Of a stretch of 64,000 bases of DNA, positions 51,836 to 60,145 are shown piece by piece. Below the pieces are notes generated by a model. The model did no database searches and had not been told where the DNA came from. It saw nothing but the letters and a program-made list of their open reading frames with translations. Numbering within the stretch: position 1 is the first letter of the stretch; every line of letters begins with the position of its first letter. Position numbers and translations under genes: made by a program. The stretch comes from Ascidiimonas sp046199005 (lineage in GTDB: Bacteria > Bacteroidota > Bacteroidia > Flavobacteriales > Flavobacteriaceae): contig CP176050.1 in the NCBI GenBank assembly GCA_046199005.1, forward strand, positions 1,860,001 through 1,924,000. Direction: 5' to 3'.

Positions 51836-52658
51836 AGAAAAATTCATTGACGAAAAAGTAAGCGACATGGAAGCTGAGAATTCATCTCCAAAAAGCCAGG
51901 AAGAGATCATGGTAGAGCAGCTTTGTGAAGGTATGGAAGCTTATGAGAAAAAGACCGGCAGGGTTTTTTTAAGTTCTCTTTCGGCAGGTCTTGAGATAGG
52001 TTTTAGTTTTATGTTAATAGCTATTGTCTACACTTTTTTCAAAGGGAAAGTTGCCGATGAGAGTCTATTTTATATTGGTGCATTCGCATATCCCGTAGGT
52101 TTTATTCTGGTGGTTTTAGGCAAATCAATTCTTTTTACCGAACAGACCTCTTTACTGGCACTTCCAGTACTCCATAAGCAACGCTCTTTATCTGAACTTT
52201 TGAAGTTATGGGGCTGGGTTGTTTTTGGAAATCTTGTAGGCGGTTACATCATCGCTTTATTAGTAATTTGGGTAGGAACCAGTTTATCGGTAATCTCATA
52301 TGATAGTATTGCAGCGATCGCTACCCATGTTTCGCATTACGATGTATGGGTCATACTCGGTAGTGCTATATTAGCCGGGTGGCTCATGGGGCTATTGTCT
52401 TGGTTATTGACTTCTGCAGACGATACGATAAGCCGAATAGTTATCATCTATGTTATTACTACCATTATTGGTTTAGCAGGTCTTCATCACAGTATTGTCG
52501 GAAATATTGAAGTTTTTGCTGGTCTCCTTACGGCAAAGGAAATTTCTTTTGTATCCTATCTAACATTTCAGGTAACGGCATTGGTAGGAAATGCTGTTGG
52601 CGGAGTTGTCTTTGTTGCTGTTCTAAAGTATCGAACTTTTGCAGCAAATTTTGGATAA
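51825..52658 (+). CDS. formate/nitrite transporter (FNT) family protein
   Basis: 277 residues with a ~45-residue hydrophilic N-terminus and six membrane segments. FNT-like features are SLSAGLEIGFSFML, LGKSILFTEQTSLLALPVL, WGWVVFGNLVGGYI and GLHHSIVGNIEVFAGLL. It carries small monovalent anions such as formate, nitrite or hydrosulfide. Translationally coupled to nhaA by an 11-base overlap. Confidence 0.85.
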   Translation: MKNKEKFIDEKVSDMEAENSSPKSQEEIMVEQLCEGMEAYEKKTGRVFLSSLSAGLEIGFSFMLIAIVYTFFKGKVADESLFYIGAFAYPVGFILVVLGKSILFTEQTSLLALPVLHKQRSLSELLKLWGWVVFGNLVGGYIIALLVIWVGTSLSVISYDSIAAIATHVSHYDVWVILGSAILAGWLMGLLSWLLTSADDTISRIVIIYVITTIIGLAGLHHSIVGNIEVFAGLLTAKEISFVSYLTFQVTALVGNAVGGVVFVAVLKYRTFAANFG

Positions 52659-52798
52659 GAAATACAAAATGATCGTTTTGGTGTCTCGTGGTTTTTCTTG
52701 GAAAAAATTGTCGCAGGAAAAACGAGATGAAAATCTCTTAAGTATATGTTAGTTAGTATCTCTTCATAGAATGGCTTTTAATTTCTTAACTTTAAGTA

Positions 52799-53551
52799 AT
52801 GAAATCTCAATATACAATTTGTTTTTTTCTTCTTCTCCTTTCACTATCATGTAAATGGTGCAGAGACACAGACTCTTATACCATAAATAGCTCTGATGTA
52901 GATACCAAAGCTGAAATGCAACAGGATTCCTCTGAAACTAAAATAAAAAAGTTGACCAAAGAAATGCCCCTGTTAAATGATTTGGAAGAATTAGAAGACA
53001 CCCTCTTTGTGAATCTAAAGAATTACAGCAAAGATTTTGCCTACGATCTTAAATATGCCACGAATGACAATTTTCTTAAAACGGCCGTTTACGAATGCGC
53101 TGAATGCTATACAAGAGCAGTGACAGCGAGAGCATTGATCGCAGCAAACCAGGATTTCATTAAAAAAGGGTATCGAATTAAGTTTTTTGATTGTTACCGA
53201 CCGAATTCGGTACAATGGCAAATGTGGAAACTAGTGCCTAATCCTCAATACGTCGCCGATCCTAAAAAGGGGTCTATACATAATAAGGGTGGGGCAGTAG
53301 ATATTACGTTGGTGGATCTGGACGGAAATGAGTTAGCTATGGGAACCGATTTCGATTTTTTTGGTAAGAAGGCGCATCACGATTTTACATCATTACCTGA
53401 GGAAGTACTTAAAAACCGTACATTATTAAGAGAAACCATGGAAAAACACGGTTTTTGGTCTATACGAACAGAATGGTGGCATTATAATCTTAATGCAGCA
53501 TCCAATTATACGGTGGCGGATTTTAAATGGTCCTGCACCACGGATAATTAA
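52799..53551 (+). CDS. D-alanyl-D-alanine dipeptidase (VanX/DdpX family), lipoprotein
   Basis: 250 residues. Lipoprotein-like signal (ICFFLLLLSLSC). M15 zinc-peptidase motifs: SIHNKGGAVDITLVD (His and Asp ligands) and EWWHYNL (catalytic Glu, His ligand), with F-x-C-YRP upstream. It cleaves D-Ala-D-Ala and may recycle peptidoglycan; a resistance role is not implied. A hairpin follows the stop. Confidence 0.9.
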   Translation: MKSQYTICFFLLLLSLSCKWCRDTDSYTINSSDVDTKAEMQQDSSETKIKKLTKEMPLLNDLEELEDTLFVNLKNYSKDFAYDLKYATNDNFLKTAVYECAECYTRAVTARALIAANQDFIKKGYRIKFFDCYRPNSVQWQMWKLVPNPQYVADPKKGSIHNKGGAVDITLVDLDGNELAMGTDFDFFGKKAHHDFTSLPEEVLKNRTLLRETMEKHGFWSIRTEWWHYNLNAASNYTVADFKWSCTTDN

Positions 53552-53583
53552 AAAAGGCCCTTGATAATCAAGAGCCCTTTTTG
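53551..53583. terminator. hairpin terminator between convergent genes
   Basis: An imperfect stem AAAAAGG...CTTGA with TCAAG...CCCTTTTT, loop TAA, directly after the dipeptidase stop. A-rich on the left and T-rich on the right, so it can serve both strands. Confidence 0.7.
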
Positions 53584-53596
53584 CCTTATGTGAAGC

Positions 53597-54385
53597 TTAG
53601 TCATCTAAAAGATCAATATAATCTTTAAGCTTATTCTTAATCTGGTCTGCTAGATTGTCGTTTCCATCGGGGTCGTTATTGTAAATTTCAATTAGGCCAT
53701 CTTCGTTACCATCTTTTGCTGCTGAGAAATCAATTACAGAAATCAGAGCATCCAGGTTAAAAGTGATCACGATTGTATTTGTGTCGCTGTCTACAACAAT
53801 ATCTTTACTGGCATCTTCATAGTCCAACTCAAATTCTTCTTCAAAGGCTGTCCAGAATTCAAACGGGATATCATCAATGGTTCCTCTAATTAAAACCGTC
53901 TTATTAAAAAGATCGCTGGATGGATTTTGATTTTTATTGAATTCAAATTCGATCTCTTCGTAGATCGCATTGGGTAAACTAAAATTCGCAAAAGTAACCT
54001 GACCGCTCAGAATATCAATTTCGAAAGGCCCTTCTAATTCTATATCATCCTGAAAGTCGTAAGTACCATTATCATCCCAATCGCTATCGTCATCGTCAGA
54101 ATCGCTATTATGGTCATCGTAATAGTCTTCGTCCACTTCGAATTCAATTTCTTCCAGGTTTACTTTAAATTCAGAAAGTAATACTGAGGCATTCAGTGAT
54201 CGTCCACTAGCGCTCGCAGTCCCGTCATAAATTACATTAGCTGCAAGATTGACCCGACCTCTTTCGCTGGTAATATCATCATTAGAATCATTAGAGCAAC
54301 TTGCAAAAAGCAATAAAGTTATTGCTAAAGAAGTCTTCCAAACAAAGTTTTTCAAATGGTAAAAATTAATTTTAATCATTTTCAT
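53597..54385 (-). CDS. acidic lipoprotein with Asp-rich repeat, unknown function
   Basis: 262 residues from ATG 54385. Lipoprotein signal ending LLLFASC. The mature N-terminal part resembles beta-sandwich DUF4382-like domains. A strongly acidic tract of Asp, Ser and Asn lies at about 98-120 (DDHNSDSDDDDSDWDDNG), a likely divalent-cation binder. The C-terminal part is again acidic (NNDPDGNDN). Family not recognised with certainty. Confidence 0.6.
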   Translation of the reverse strand: MKMIKINFYHLKNFVWKTSLAITLLLFASCSNDSNDDITSERGRVNLAANVIYDGTASASGRSLNASVLLSEFKVNLEEIEFEVDEDYYDDHNSDSDDDDSDWDDNGTYDFQDDIELEGPFEIDILSGQVTFANFSLPNAIYEEIEFEFNKNQNPSSDLFNKTVLIRGTIDDIPFEFWTAFEEEFELDYEDASKDIVVDSDTNTIVITFNLDALISVIDFSAAKDGNEDGLIEIYNNDPDGNDNLADQIKNKLKDYIDLLDD

Positions 54386-54439
54386 GGTATTTAAGGTTTT
54401 TATATAAAACAACTGAATACCTGAAACTCCTGAAATTTT

Positions 54440-55621
54440 TTATAATTTTTTACAAATAATAACTAAATGATTGTCTTTGAGGTCGGTAGTGAAAAATAAA
54501 TAAACTTCACCGCCATCTAATATCTGCAACTCTTTTCGAAGTTTTGCTACAGACCAGGGGAAATTCCGGGTGGTTACATGGGCTTTTGCCTTTGAAAAAC
54601 GCTTTTTTAAAGTTTTTTTATGGAACGGCAAACTTTCCTGAATCTCAAAGATCCTTCCGGGAAATTGAATAAGTGCTTCCGAAGTGTATAAATGAGAATT
54701 AATACCAATCTTTGAGACTTTATATTTTTGTGAAATTGTTTTAAAAGCTCCTGATTTTAAGACAGCGGCGTATGGTTCGTAGAGATAATTCAGAGGATTA
54801 GAAAAAAATACTTTAGTTTCTTTTTCTTCTTGATAAAAAAACGAAAAGAAATCCGTTTTTTCTTTTTCAATGTTTACGCTGAAAATTTTGATCGAGCCTT
54901 TATAATCTTTCTCTAGGATCCAGATAAGTTCTTTTACTTCATTTTTCACTGCGACTACATGTACTTCTTTTACATGCTGTAATTCATTGATCCCTTGTTG
55001 AATGTCGAGTAAAGGAGAGGTTTTAAGCAGTAAATTTTGAGTTCGTTGCCATATAATGTCTAGCAGTTCTGGTATATTGGGTGTACACTCCGAAAGCAAA
55101 AATACTTTTCCTAAATGATCATCTCTTCTTGAAGGATCTGCATAGATCCAATCGAAAGTTTTCTGGTTACGGTGCAAGAATGTCTCAGCATCTTCGGTTT
55201 TACATTCAATATTTGAAGCGCCTAATTGCTTGTAATTGAAAGAGACAATCTCAGAGAGCGATTCATTTTTTTCCAGATGAATTACTGCATCAAATTGTTT
55301 AGAGAAATAAAAGGAATCCACGCCAAAGCCTCCGGTGAGATCAACCAACGACTTTCCTTTAATCAGTGAGGATTTATAGGAAGCTGTTTTTTCCGAGGAT
55401 GTTTGCTCCAGAGAGACTTTTTCAGGATAGTAAATACCCGAAGTCTCAAACCATGTGGGTAATTTAGTGTATGCATTTTTTTTACCACTAATTTGTTTAA
55501 CCAGCTCATGCATAGTTACAGTAGAGAAAGGCGATTTTTTAAAAATCAGGAAATTCAGATCTTGATTCAACTGTTGCTGAATGTACTTTTGAACTTCTGA
55601 TGCAAGAACGGCCCGATTCAC
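54440..55621 (-). CDS. class I SAM-dependent methyltransferase with THUMP-like domain
   Basis: 393 residues. SAM-binding motif LVDLTGGFGVDSFYFSK at about 88-104 and catalytic-type DWIYADPSRRD at about 155-165. A C-terminal THUMP-like domain carries KAHVTTRNFPWSVAKLRKELQ. A nucleic-acid (RNA) methyltransferase is expected; the modified base is unknown. It lies 10 bases downstream of the AI-2E-family gene. Confidence 0.85.
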   Translation of the reverse strand: MNRAVLASEVQKYIQQQLNQDLNFLIFKKSPFSTVTMHELVKQISGKKNAYTKLPTWFETSGIYYPEKVSLEQTSSEKTASYKSSLIKGKSLVDLTGGFGVDSFYFSKQFDAVIHLEKNESLSEIVSFNYKQLGASNIECKTEDAETFLHRNQKTFDWIYADPSRRDDHLGKVFLLSECTPNIPELLDIIWQRTQNLLLKTSPLLDIQQGINELQHVKEVHVVAVKNEVKELIWILEKDYKGSIKIFSVNIEKEKTDFFSFFYQEEKETKVFFSNPLNYLYEPYAAVLKSGAFKTISQKYKVSKIGINSHLYTSEALIQFPGRIFEIQESLPFHKKTLKKRFSKAKAHVTTRNFPWSVAKLRKELQILDGGEVYLFFTTDLKDNHLVIICKKL

Positions 55622-55631
55622 ATTAGATAAC

Positions 55632-56732
55632 TTAGAGTCTGCGCGTTAATGACTTCACAATTTTATTATCGGACAAAAATTCCTTTAGAATTACTTTCAT
55701 TACAGTATATCCGGGAACCGCTATGATCATACCGACTACACCAAATAAAATTCCTGCAATAACGATTACCAGAAAAATTTCTAGAGGATGAGATTTCACA
55801 CTATTCGAAAATATGAAGGGTTGGCTAAAGAAGTTATCGATCAGCTGTCCTACAATAAACCCAACGAATACGTAGATCGTTTTTGATAAAATTACTTCGC
55901 TGAAATCAGATCCTAAATTACTGGTCATGGTCAGAAGTAGCATTAAAAATCCACCAATCAAGGGACCTATGTAAGGAATAATATTTAATAACGCGCAAAG
56001 AAAGGCAATGACAATAGCGTTTTCGATCCCCACTATTAACAGCACTGCAGTATAGATTATAAATAAAATAAGTATCTGGATAATTAACCCCAGAAAATAT
56101 CTGGAAAGTAGGTCTTTTATTTTATCAAAAGAAGCAGAGAGTCTATTCTCTTTAGAATCGGGAATAAAGATTTTTATCCCTTCCATAAAAAGCCGACTGT
56201 CTTTGAGAAAGAAAAAAGAAATAAAAATCACTGAAAATAAGCCCGCACTAAAACTTCCAAGAAACCCTACAATTGAATTGAGAAAGTCTGGGATCGCAGA
56301 AAAGTCCAGATTAGATAACCATCCTGCTTCTTTGAAAGTATCTTTGATTCCTTTTTGAATATTCTGTTCGTTGATATTAAAATAATTAGATACTTCTTCG
56401 TATAGATTGTTCAAATTCAACTCTAAAGAGTCAATATCTAATAAGGATAAATTTTCTCCTTGCTCAATGATCAATGGTATAAAGAGTGAAACTATTCCTA
56501 GAAGAAGTGCTACCATAAGAAACATGGTTACCACAACCGCAATGGTATTTGAAAACTTGAGTCTTCTTCTTAAAAAAAGTACCATCGGGCGACCTATTAA
56601 AGAAACCACAAAAGCCATCGCGATGTAGGCGAGTACGACACCTATTTTGTATAGAAAAATTAACAGGACAAAAATACCAGATAAAATGGCTACTGCTCTT
56701 AGAATTCCGTTGGCAATGATCTTTGAATTCAT
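55632..56732 (-). CDS. AI-2E family transporter (PerM-like)
   Basis: 366 residues, seven or eight membrane segments. The C-terminal part LCALLNIIPYIGPLIGGFLMLLL, FVGFIVGQLIDNFFSQPFIFSNSVKSHPLEIFLVIVIAG is characteristic of the family, whose members include permeases and antiporters. The substrate is unknown. Co-directional with the two neighbouring genes with short gaps (10 and 26 bases). Confidence 0.9.
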   Translation of the reverse strand: MNSKIIANGILRAVAILSGIFVLLIFLYKIGVVLAYIAMAFVVSLIGRPMVLFLRRRLKFSNTIAVVVTMFLMVALLLGIVSLFIPLIIEQGENLSLLDIDSLELNLNNLYEEVSNYFNINEQNIQKGIKDTFKEAGWLSNLDFSAIPDFLNSIVGFLGSFSAGLFSVIFISFFFLKDSRLFMEGIKIFIPDSKENRLSASFDKIKDLLSRYFLGLIIQILILFIIYTAVLLIVGIENAIVIAFLCALLNIIPYIGPLIGGFLMLLLTMTSNLGSDFSEVILSKTIYVFVGFIVGQLIDNFFSQPFIFSNSVKSHPLEIFLVIVIAGILFGVVGMIIAVPGYTVMKVILKEFLSDNKIVKSLTRRL

Positions 56733-56758
56733 AGTTGGATTACTGGGATATTTCAGGA

Positions 56759-57412
56759 TTAATTTTCAAAAGCGTATTGAATAATATTGGCGCCCATTTT
56801 TAAAGCTTCCTGTCTTTTTTCTTGAGGATCGTTATGAACTTCCTGACTCTCCCATCCATCTCCCAGATCACTTTCAAAGGTAAAAAGTAAAATCAGGCGA
56901 TTCTCTTCAAAAATCCCTAGGGCCTGAGGTCTTTTTCCATCATGTTCATGAATCTTTGGAAGACCTTGAGGAAAATTATAGCGCTGACTGAAAATAGGGT
57001 GAGATGCCGGCAATTCAGTCAATGATTTATCAGGAAAAACTTTTTTTAATTCTTTTCGAAGATAGGGCTCCATCCCATAATTGTCATCAATATGCAAAAA
57101 GCCACCTGAGAGCAGATAGTTTCTAAGATTTTCTGCTTCTTGTTCAGTAAAGAATACATTACCATGCCCCGTCATATGAACGAAGGGAAACTGAAAAATA
57201 TCTGTACTTCCCACCTCTACCGTTTGCGGTTGCGTTTTTATGGCAGTTTGAAGGTTCTGGTTGCAAAACAATATTAGATTGGGTAATGCAGTGGGATTTG
57301 AATACCAATCACCGCCACCACCGTATTTCAGTACGGCTATTTCCTGGGCATTTACCCATATTGATAAACAGATAAAACACAATAGTATGTTAAACCGGGT
57401 AAGTTTATTCAT
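56759..57412 (-). CDS. DUF4159 domain protein, exported
   Basis: 217 residues. Signal peptide (ILLCFICLSIWVNA). The core has KYGGGGDWYSNPTALPNLILFCNQ, MTGHGNVFFTEQEAENLRNYLLSGGFLHIDDNYG and the final KMGANIIQYAF, as usual for DUF4159. A glutaminase-like Rossmann fold is expected; the function is unknown. Divergent from the DUF1223 gene. Confidence 0.9.
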   Translation of the reverse strand: MNKLTRFNILLCFICLSIWVNAQEIAVLKYGGGGDWYSNPTALPNLILFCNQNLQTAIKTQPQTVEVGSTDIFQFPFVHMTGHGNVFFTEQEAENLRNYLLSGGFLHIDDNYGMEPYLRKELKKVFPDKSLTELPASHPIFSQRYNFPQGLPKIHEHDGKRPQALGIFEENRLILLFTFESDLGDGWESQEVHNDPQEKRQEALKMGANIIQYAFEN

Positions 57413-57457
57413 TAATCTCGAACTTATCTATAGAAGTCAAAAATAAGCATTATAATT

Positions 57458-58192
57458 ATGAAGCACCTTATTTTATTTTTCCTGATGGCAACAATTTTTA
57501 ATTCTTATGTCCTTCACAGTCAAAAACAAAATGACCGCCCTGTAGTATTAGAGTTGTTTACTTCACAGGGATGTTCTAGCTGTCCTCCGGCAGACAGGTT
57601 ATTATCTGAGGTCAAGGCACGTTTTGGGAATGAAAAGGTAATTGCACTTTCATATCATGTAGACTATTGGGATCGCCTGGGATGGAAAGATCCTTTTAGT
57701 AATTATGCATTTACCGAAAAGCAACGTAATTATGCCCGAAAGTTTAAAAGCAACTCCCTTTACACACCGCAAATTGTAGTGAATGGCAAAAAAGGATTTG
57801 TCGGATCCAGAAAAGCAGCACTTTTAGAGGCAATTCAATCATACGACCAGGGAACTTCTGTTGAAAATGTTAAGATAGAAGAAATCAAACAAAAAGATCA
57901 AATACTTTCGATCACTGCTACCGTTGAAAATACTGGTGAAGGTCTGTTCTTAAGATACCTCTTAGTTATTGATGAACGAATTACAAGTATCAAGAGAGGT
58001 GAAAATCGCGATCTTAAGCTTAGAAATAGTAATGTTGTTGTAGCTGAAAAAGAGGTGGAAGTAACTAAGAGCGCGCTAAGATTAAGCTTGCCGATACCTG
58101 CTTTGGTAAAATCATCTGATGCGCTGAGTATAGTTTTGTTATTGGTAGACGAACAAAATACAATTATAACGGGAGTGCAAAAAGATTTATAA
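57458..58192 (+). CDS. DUF1223 thioredoxin-like secreted protein
   Basis: 244 residues. N-terminal signal (LILFFLMATIFNSYVLHS). LELFTSQGCSSCPPADRLLSE holds a CSSC motif in a thioredoxin-like context, then ALSYHVDYWDRLGWKDPFS and YTPQIVVNGKKGFVGS, as in the family. Redox function likely, substrate unknown. Its stop overlaps that of rsmE by 6 bases on the opposite strand. Confidence 0.88.
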   Translation: MKHLILFFLMATIFNSYVLHSQKQNDRPVVLELFTSQGCSSCPPADRLLSEVKARFGNEKVIALSYHVDYWDRLGWKDPFSNYAFTEKQRNYARKFKSNSLYTPQIVVNGKKGFVGSRKAALLEAIQSYDQGTSVENVKIEEIKQKDQILSITATVENTGEGLFLRYLLVIDERITSIKRGENRDLKLRNSNVVVAEKEVEVTKSALRLSLPIPALVKSSDALSIVLLLVDEQNTIITGVQKDL

Positions 58193-58891
58193 ATTACAAA
58201 AAGCAACAACAGAACAGGCAACGATCGCTGCGGTTTCTGTTCGTAGCCTGGAAGGACCCAATGTAATAGGAGTATAATTGCGGCTAGCTGCTTTCTCAAT
58301 TTCTGCAGTAGAAAAATCACCTTCGGGACCTATCAGAATCGTTACCGGATTATCTGGCTGAACGCGCCGTTTTAAATGATATTTATCTTCCGGTTCGCAG
58401 TGTGCTATAAAAAGTAAACCCTCGATATCTTTATCAAGAAATTTGTCAAGCGTTATGGGGTCATTTAACTTTGGCAGATACGCTCTTAGTGATTGCTTCA
58501 TTGCGGCTACCAGTACTTTTTGATAACGTTCTTTTTTAATGGTCTTTCGTTCAGAATGGTCGCAAATTATCGGGGTGATTTCATCTACTCCTATTTCTGT
58601 AGCTTTTTCTAAGAACCACTCATAGCGTTCATTCATTTTAGTAGGAGCGACAACCATATGCAGCCAGTACCTGCGCGAAAATTTTTTATGGACTTTGCGA
58701 ATGCGAACAACGCACGATTTAGGAGACACCTCCTCTAAGATAGCATCAAATATTAAACCATCTCCATTGGTTACCCGAATTTCATCTCCACTGGTCTTTC
58801 GTAAGACCTTTGAAATATGACGGCTTTCTTCCTTGTCAAAATTAAAAGAAGTATCATTTTCTTTGAGTCCGGGATGATAAAATAATTGCAT
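58187..58891 (-). CDS. rsmE: 16S rRNA (uracil(1498)-N3)-methyltransferase
   Basis: 234 residues from ATG 58891 (MQLFYHPGL); an in-frame start at 58954 adds 21 non-conserved residues. PUA-like N-terminal domain (ESRHISKVLRKTSGDEIRVTNGDG) and SPOUT knot with VTILIGPEGDFSTAEIEKA and LGPSRLRTETAAIVA. It methylates U1498 of 16S rRNA. Core housekeeping gene, convergent with the DUF1223 gene. Confidence 0.95.
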   Translation of the reverse strand: MQLFYHPGLKENDTSFNFDKEESRHISKVLRKTSGDEIRVTNGDGLIFDAILEEVSPKSCVVRIRKVHKKFSRRYWLHMVVAPTKMNERYEWFLEKATEIGVDEITPIICDHSERKTIKKERYQKVLVAAMKQSLRAYLPKLNDPITLDKFLDKDIEGLLFIAHCEPEDKYHLKRRVQPDNPVTILIGPEGDFSTAEIEKAASRNYTPITLGPSRLRTETAAIVACSVVAFCNL

Positions 58892-59047
58892 GCAATACGA
58901 GTTTCCCTGTTTGAGCCTCAAAGATATCCAATTTTGTTGGGTTGTTGTCAACACAATCTCGGGCTTTTCTTCATACTATTAACTTTATTTGAAAATAGTG
59001 CGTCAAAAAAGTGATTGCGTCAAAAAAATAAATTTATTGACTATGAA

Positions 59048-60070
59048 TCAGATAGTATACCGGGCTTTCACATTTATCTGGGCAGTGGTAAAGTCTTCTC
59101 TTAAAAATTTTAAATGTCCTACCATAGCGATCATGGCAGCATTGTCTGTACAGAACTCAAAATCGGGAATATATGTTATCCAACCTAAATTTTTCTCTGC
59201 ATTTTTCAAAGTTTTACGGATCTCTGAATTCGCTGATACCCCACCACCTATGGCAACTGTTTTGATTCCGGTTTGTTTTACAGCTTTTTTAAGCTTATCC
59301 ATTAAAATTTGGACAATGGTATATTGAATAGACGCGCAGATATCCGCTAAATTATCTTTTATAAAATGAGGATCTGCAGCAACTTCCTTTTGAATAAAGT
59401 AGAGAATTCCGGTTTTCAATCCGCTAAAGCTAAAATTGAGATCGGCCACATTCGGTTTTGTAAATTTAAAAGCTTTCGGATTCCCTTTTTGAGCATATTT
59501 ATCAATCAGCGGTCCACCGGGATAGGGAAGCCCTAAAATTTTTGCACTTTTATCGAAGGCTTCTCCTACGGCATCATCAATAGTTTCACCTAGTATTTCC
59601 ATGTCAAAATAATCGTTTACTTTGACAATTTGCGTATGCCCTCCGCTTATAGTCATTGCCAGAAAAGGAAACGCTGGAAATTGTGTATCACCTTTCTGAA
59701 TAAAATGGGCAAGAATATGAGCTTGCATGTGATTAACCTCTATTAAAGGAACGTCTAACCCCATAGAAAGGGATTTGGCAAAGGAAGTACCTACCAGTAA
59801 TGATCCCATTAAGCCGGGACCTCTGGTAAAAGCTATGGCTGATAATTGTTTTTTGTCGATATTTGCTTTAGCTAATGCCTGATGAACTACGGGAACTATA
59901 TTTTGCTGATGTGCTCTTGAAGCAAGTTCAGGAACAACACCGCCATAGGCTTCATGTATTTTCTGGCTCGCCACAACATTAGAAAGCATTTTTCCGTTGT
60001 GCAATACAGCGGCTGAAGTATCATCGCATGAAGACTCAATACCTAAAATGTAAACATCTGCAACACCCAT
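59048..60070 (-). CDS. tsaD: tRNA N6-adenosine threonylcarbamoyltransferase
   Basis: 340 residues. ASKHA-type start ILGIESSCDDTSAAVL, metal-binding HMQAHILAHF, and TISGGHTQIV, AVGEAFDKSAKILGLPYPGGP and GGVSANSEIR landmarks. It transfers threonylcarbamoyl to A37 of ANN-decoding tRNAs with TsaB/TsaE. It lies divergent from tamB, 75 bases apart, an arrangement common in flavobacteria. Confidence 0.97.
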   Translation of the reverse strand: MGVADVYILGIESSCDDTSAAVLHNGKMLSNVVASQKIHEAYGGVVPELASRAHQQNIVPVVHQALAKANIDKKQLSAIAFTRGPGLMGSLLVGTSFAKSLSMGLDVPLIEVNHMQAHILAHFIQKGDTQFPAFPFLAMTISGGHTQIVKVNDYFDMEILGETIDDAVGEAFDKSAKILGLPYPGGPLIDKYAQKGNPKAFKFTKPNVADLNFSFSGLKTGILYFIQKEVAADPHFIKDNLADICASIQYTIVQILMDKLKKAVKQTGIKTVAIGGGVSANSEIRKTLKNAEKNLGWITYIPDFEFCTDNAAMIAMVGHLKFLREDFTTAQINVKARYTI

Positions 60071-60145
60071 TTAAATCGTAATTGGAATAAAGATTGCAGT
60101 GCAAAAGTATAACTAATTCGCGCTATCAAAAAATTTAGAAAAATA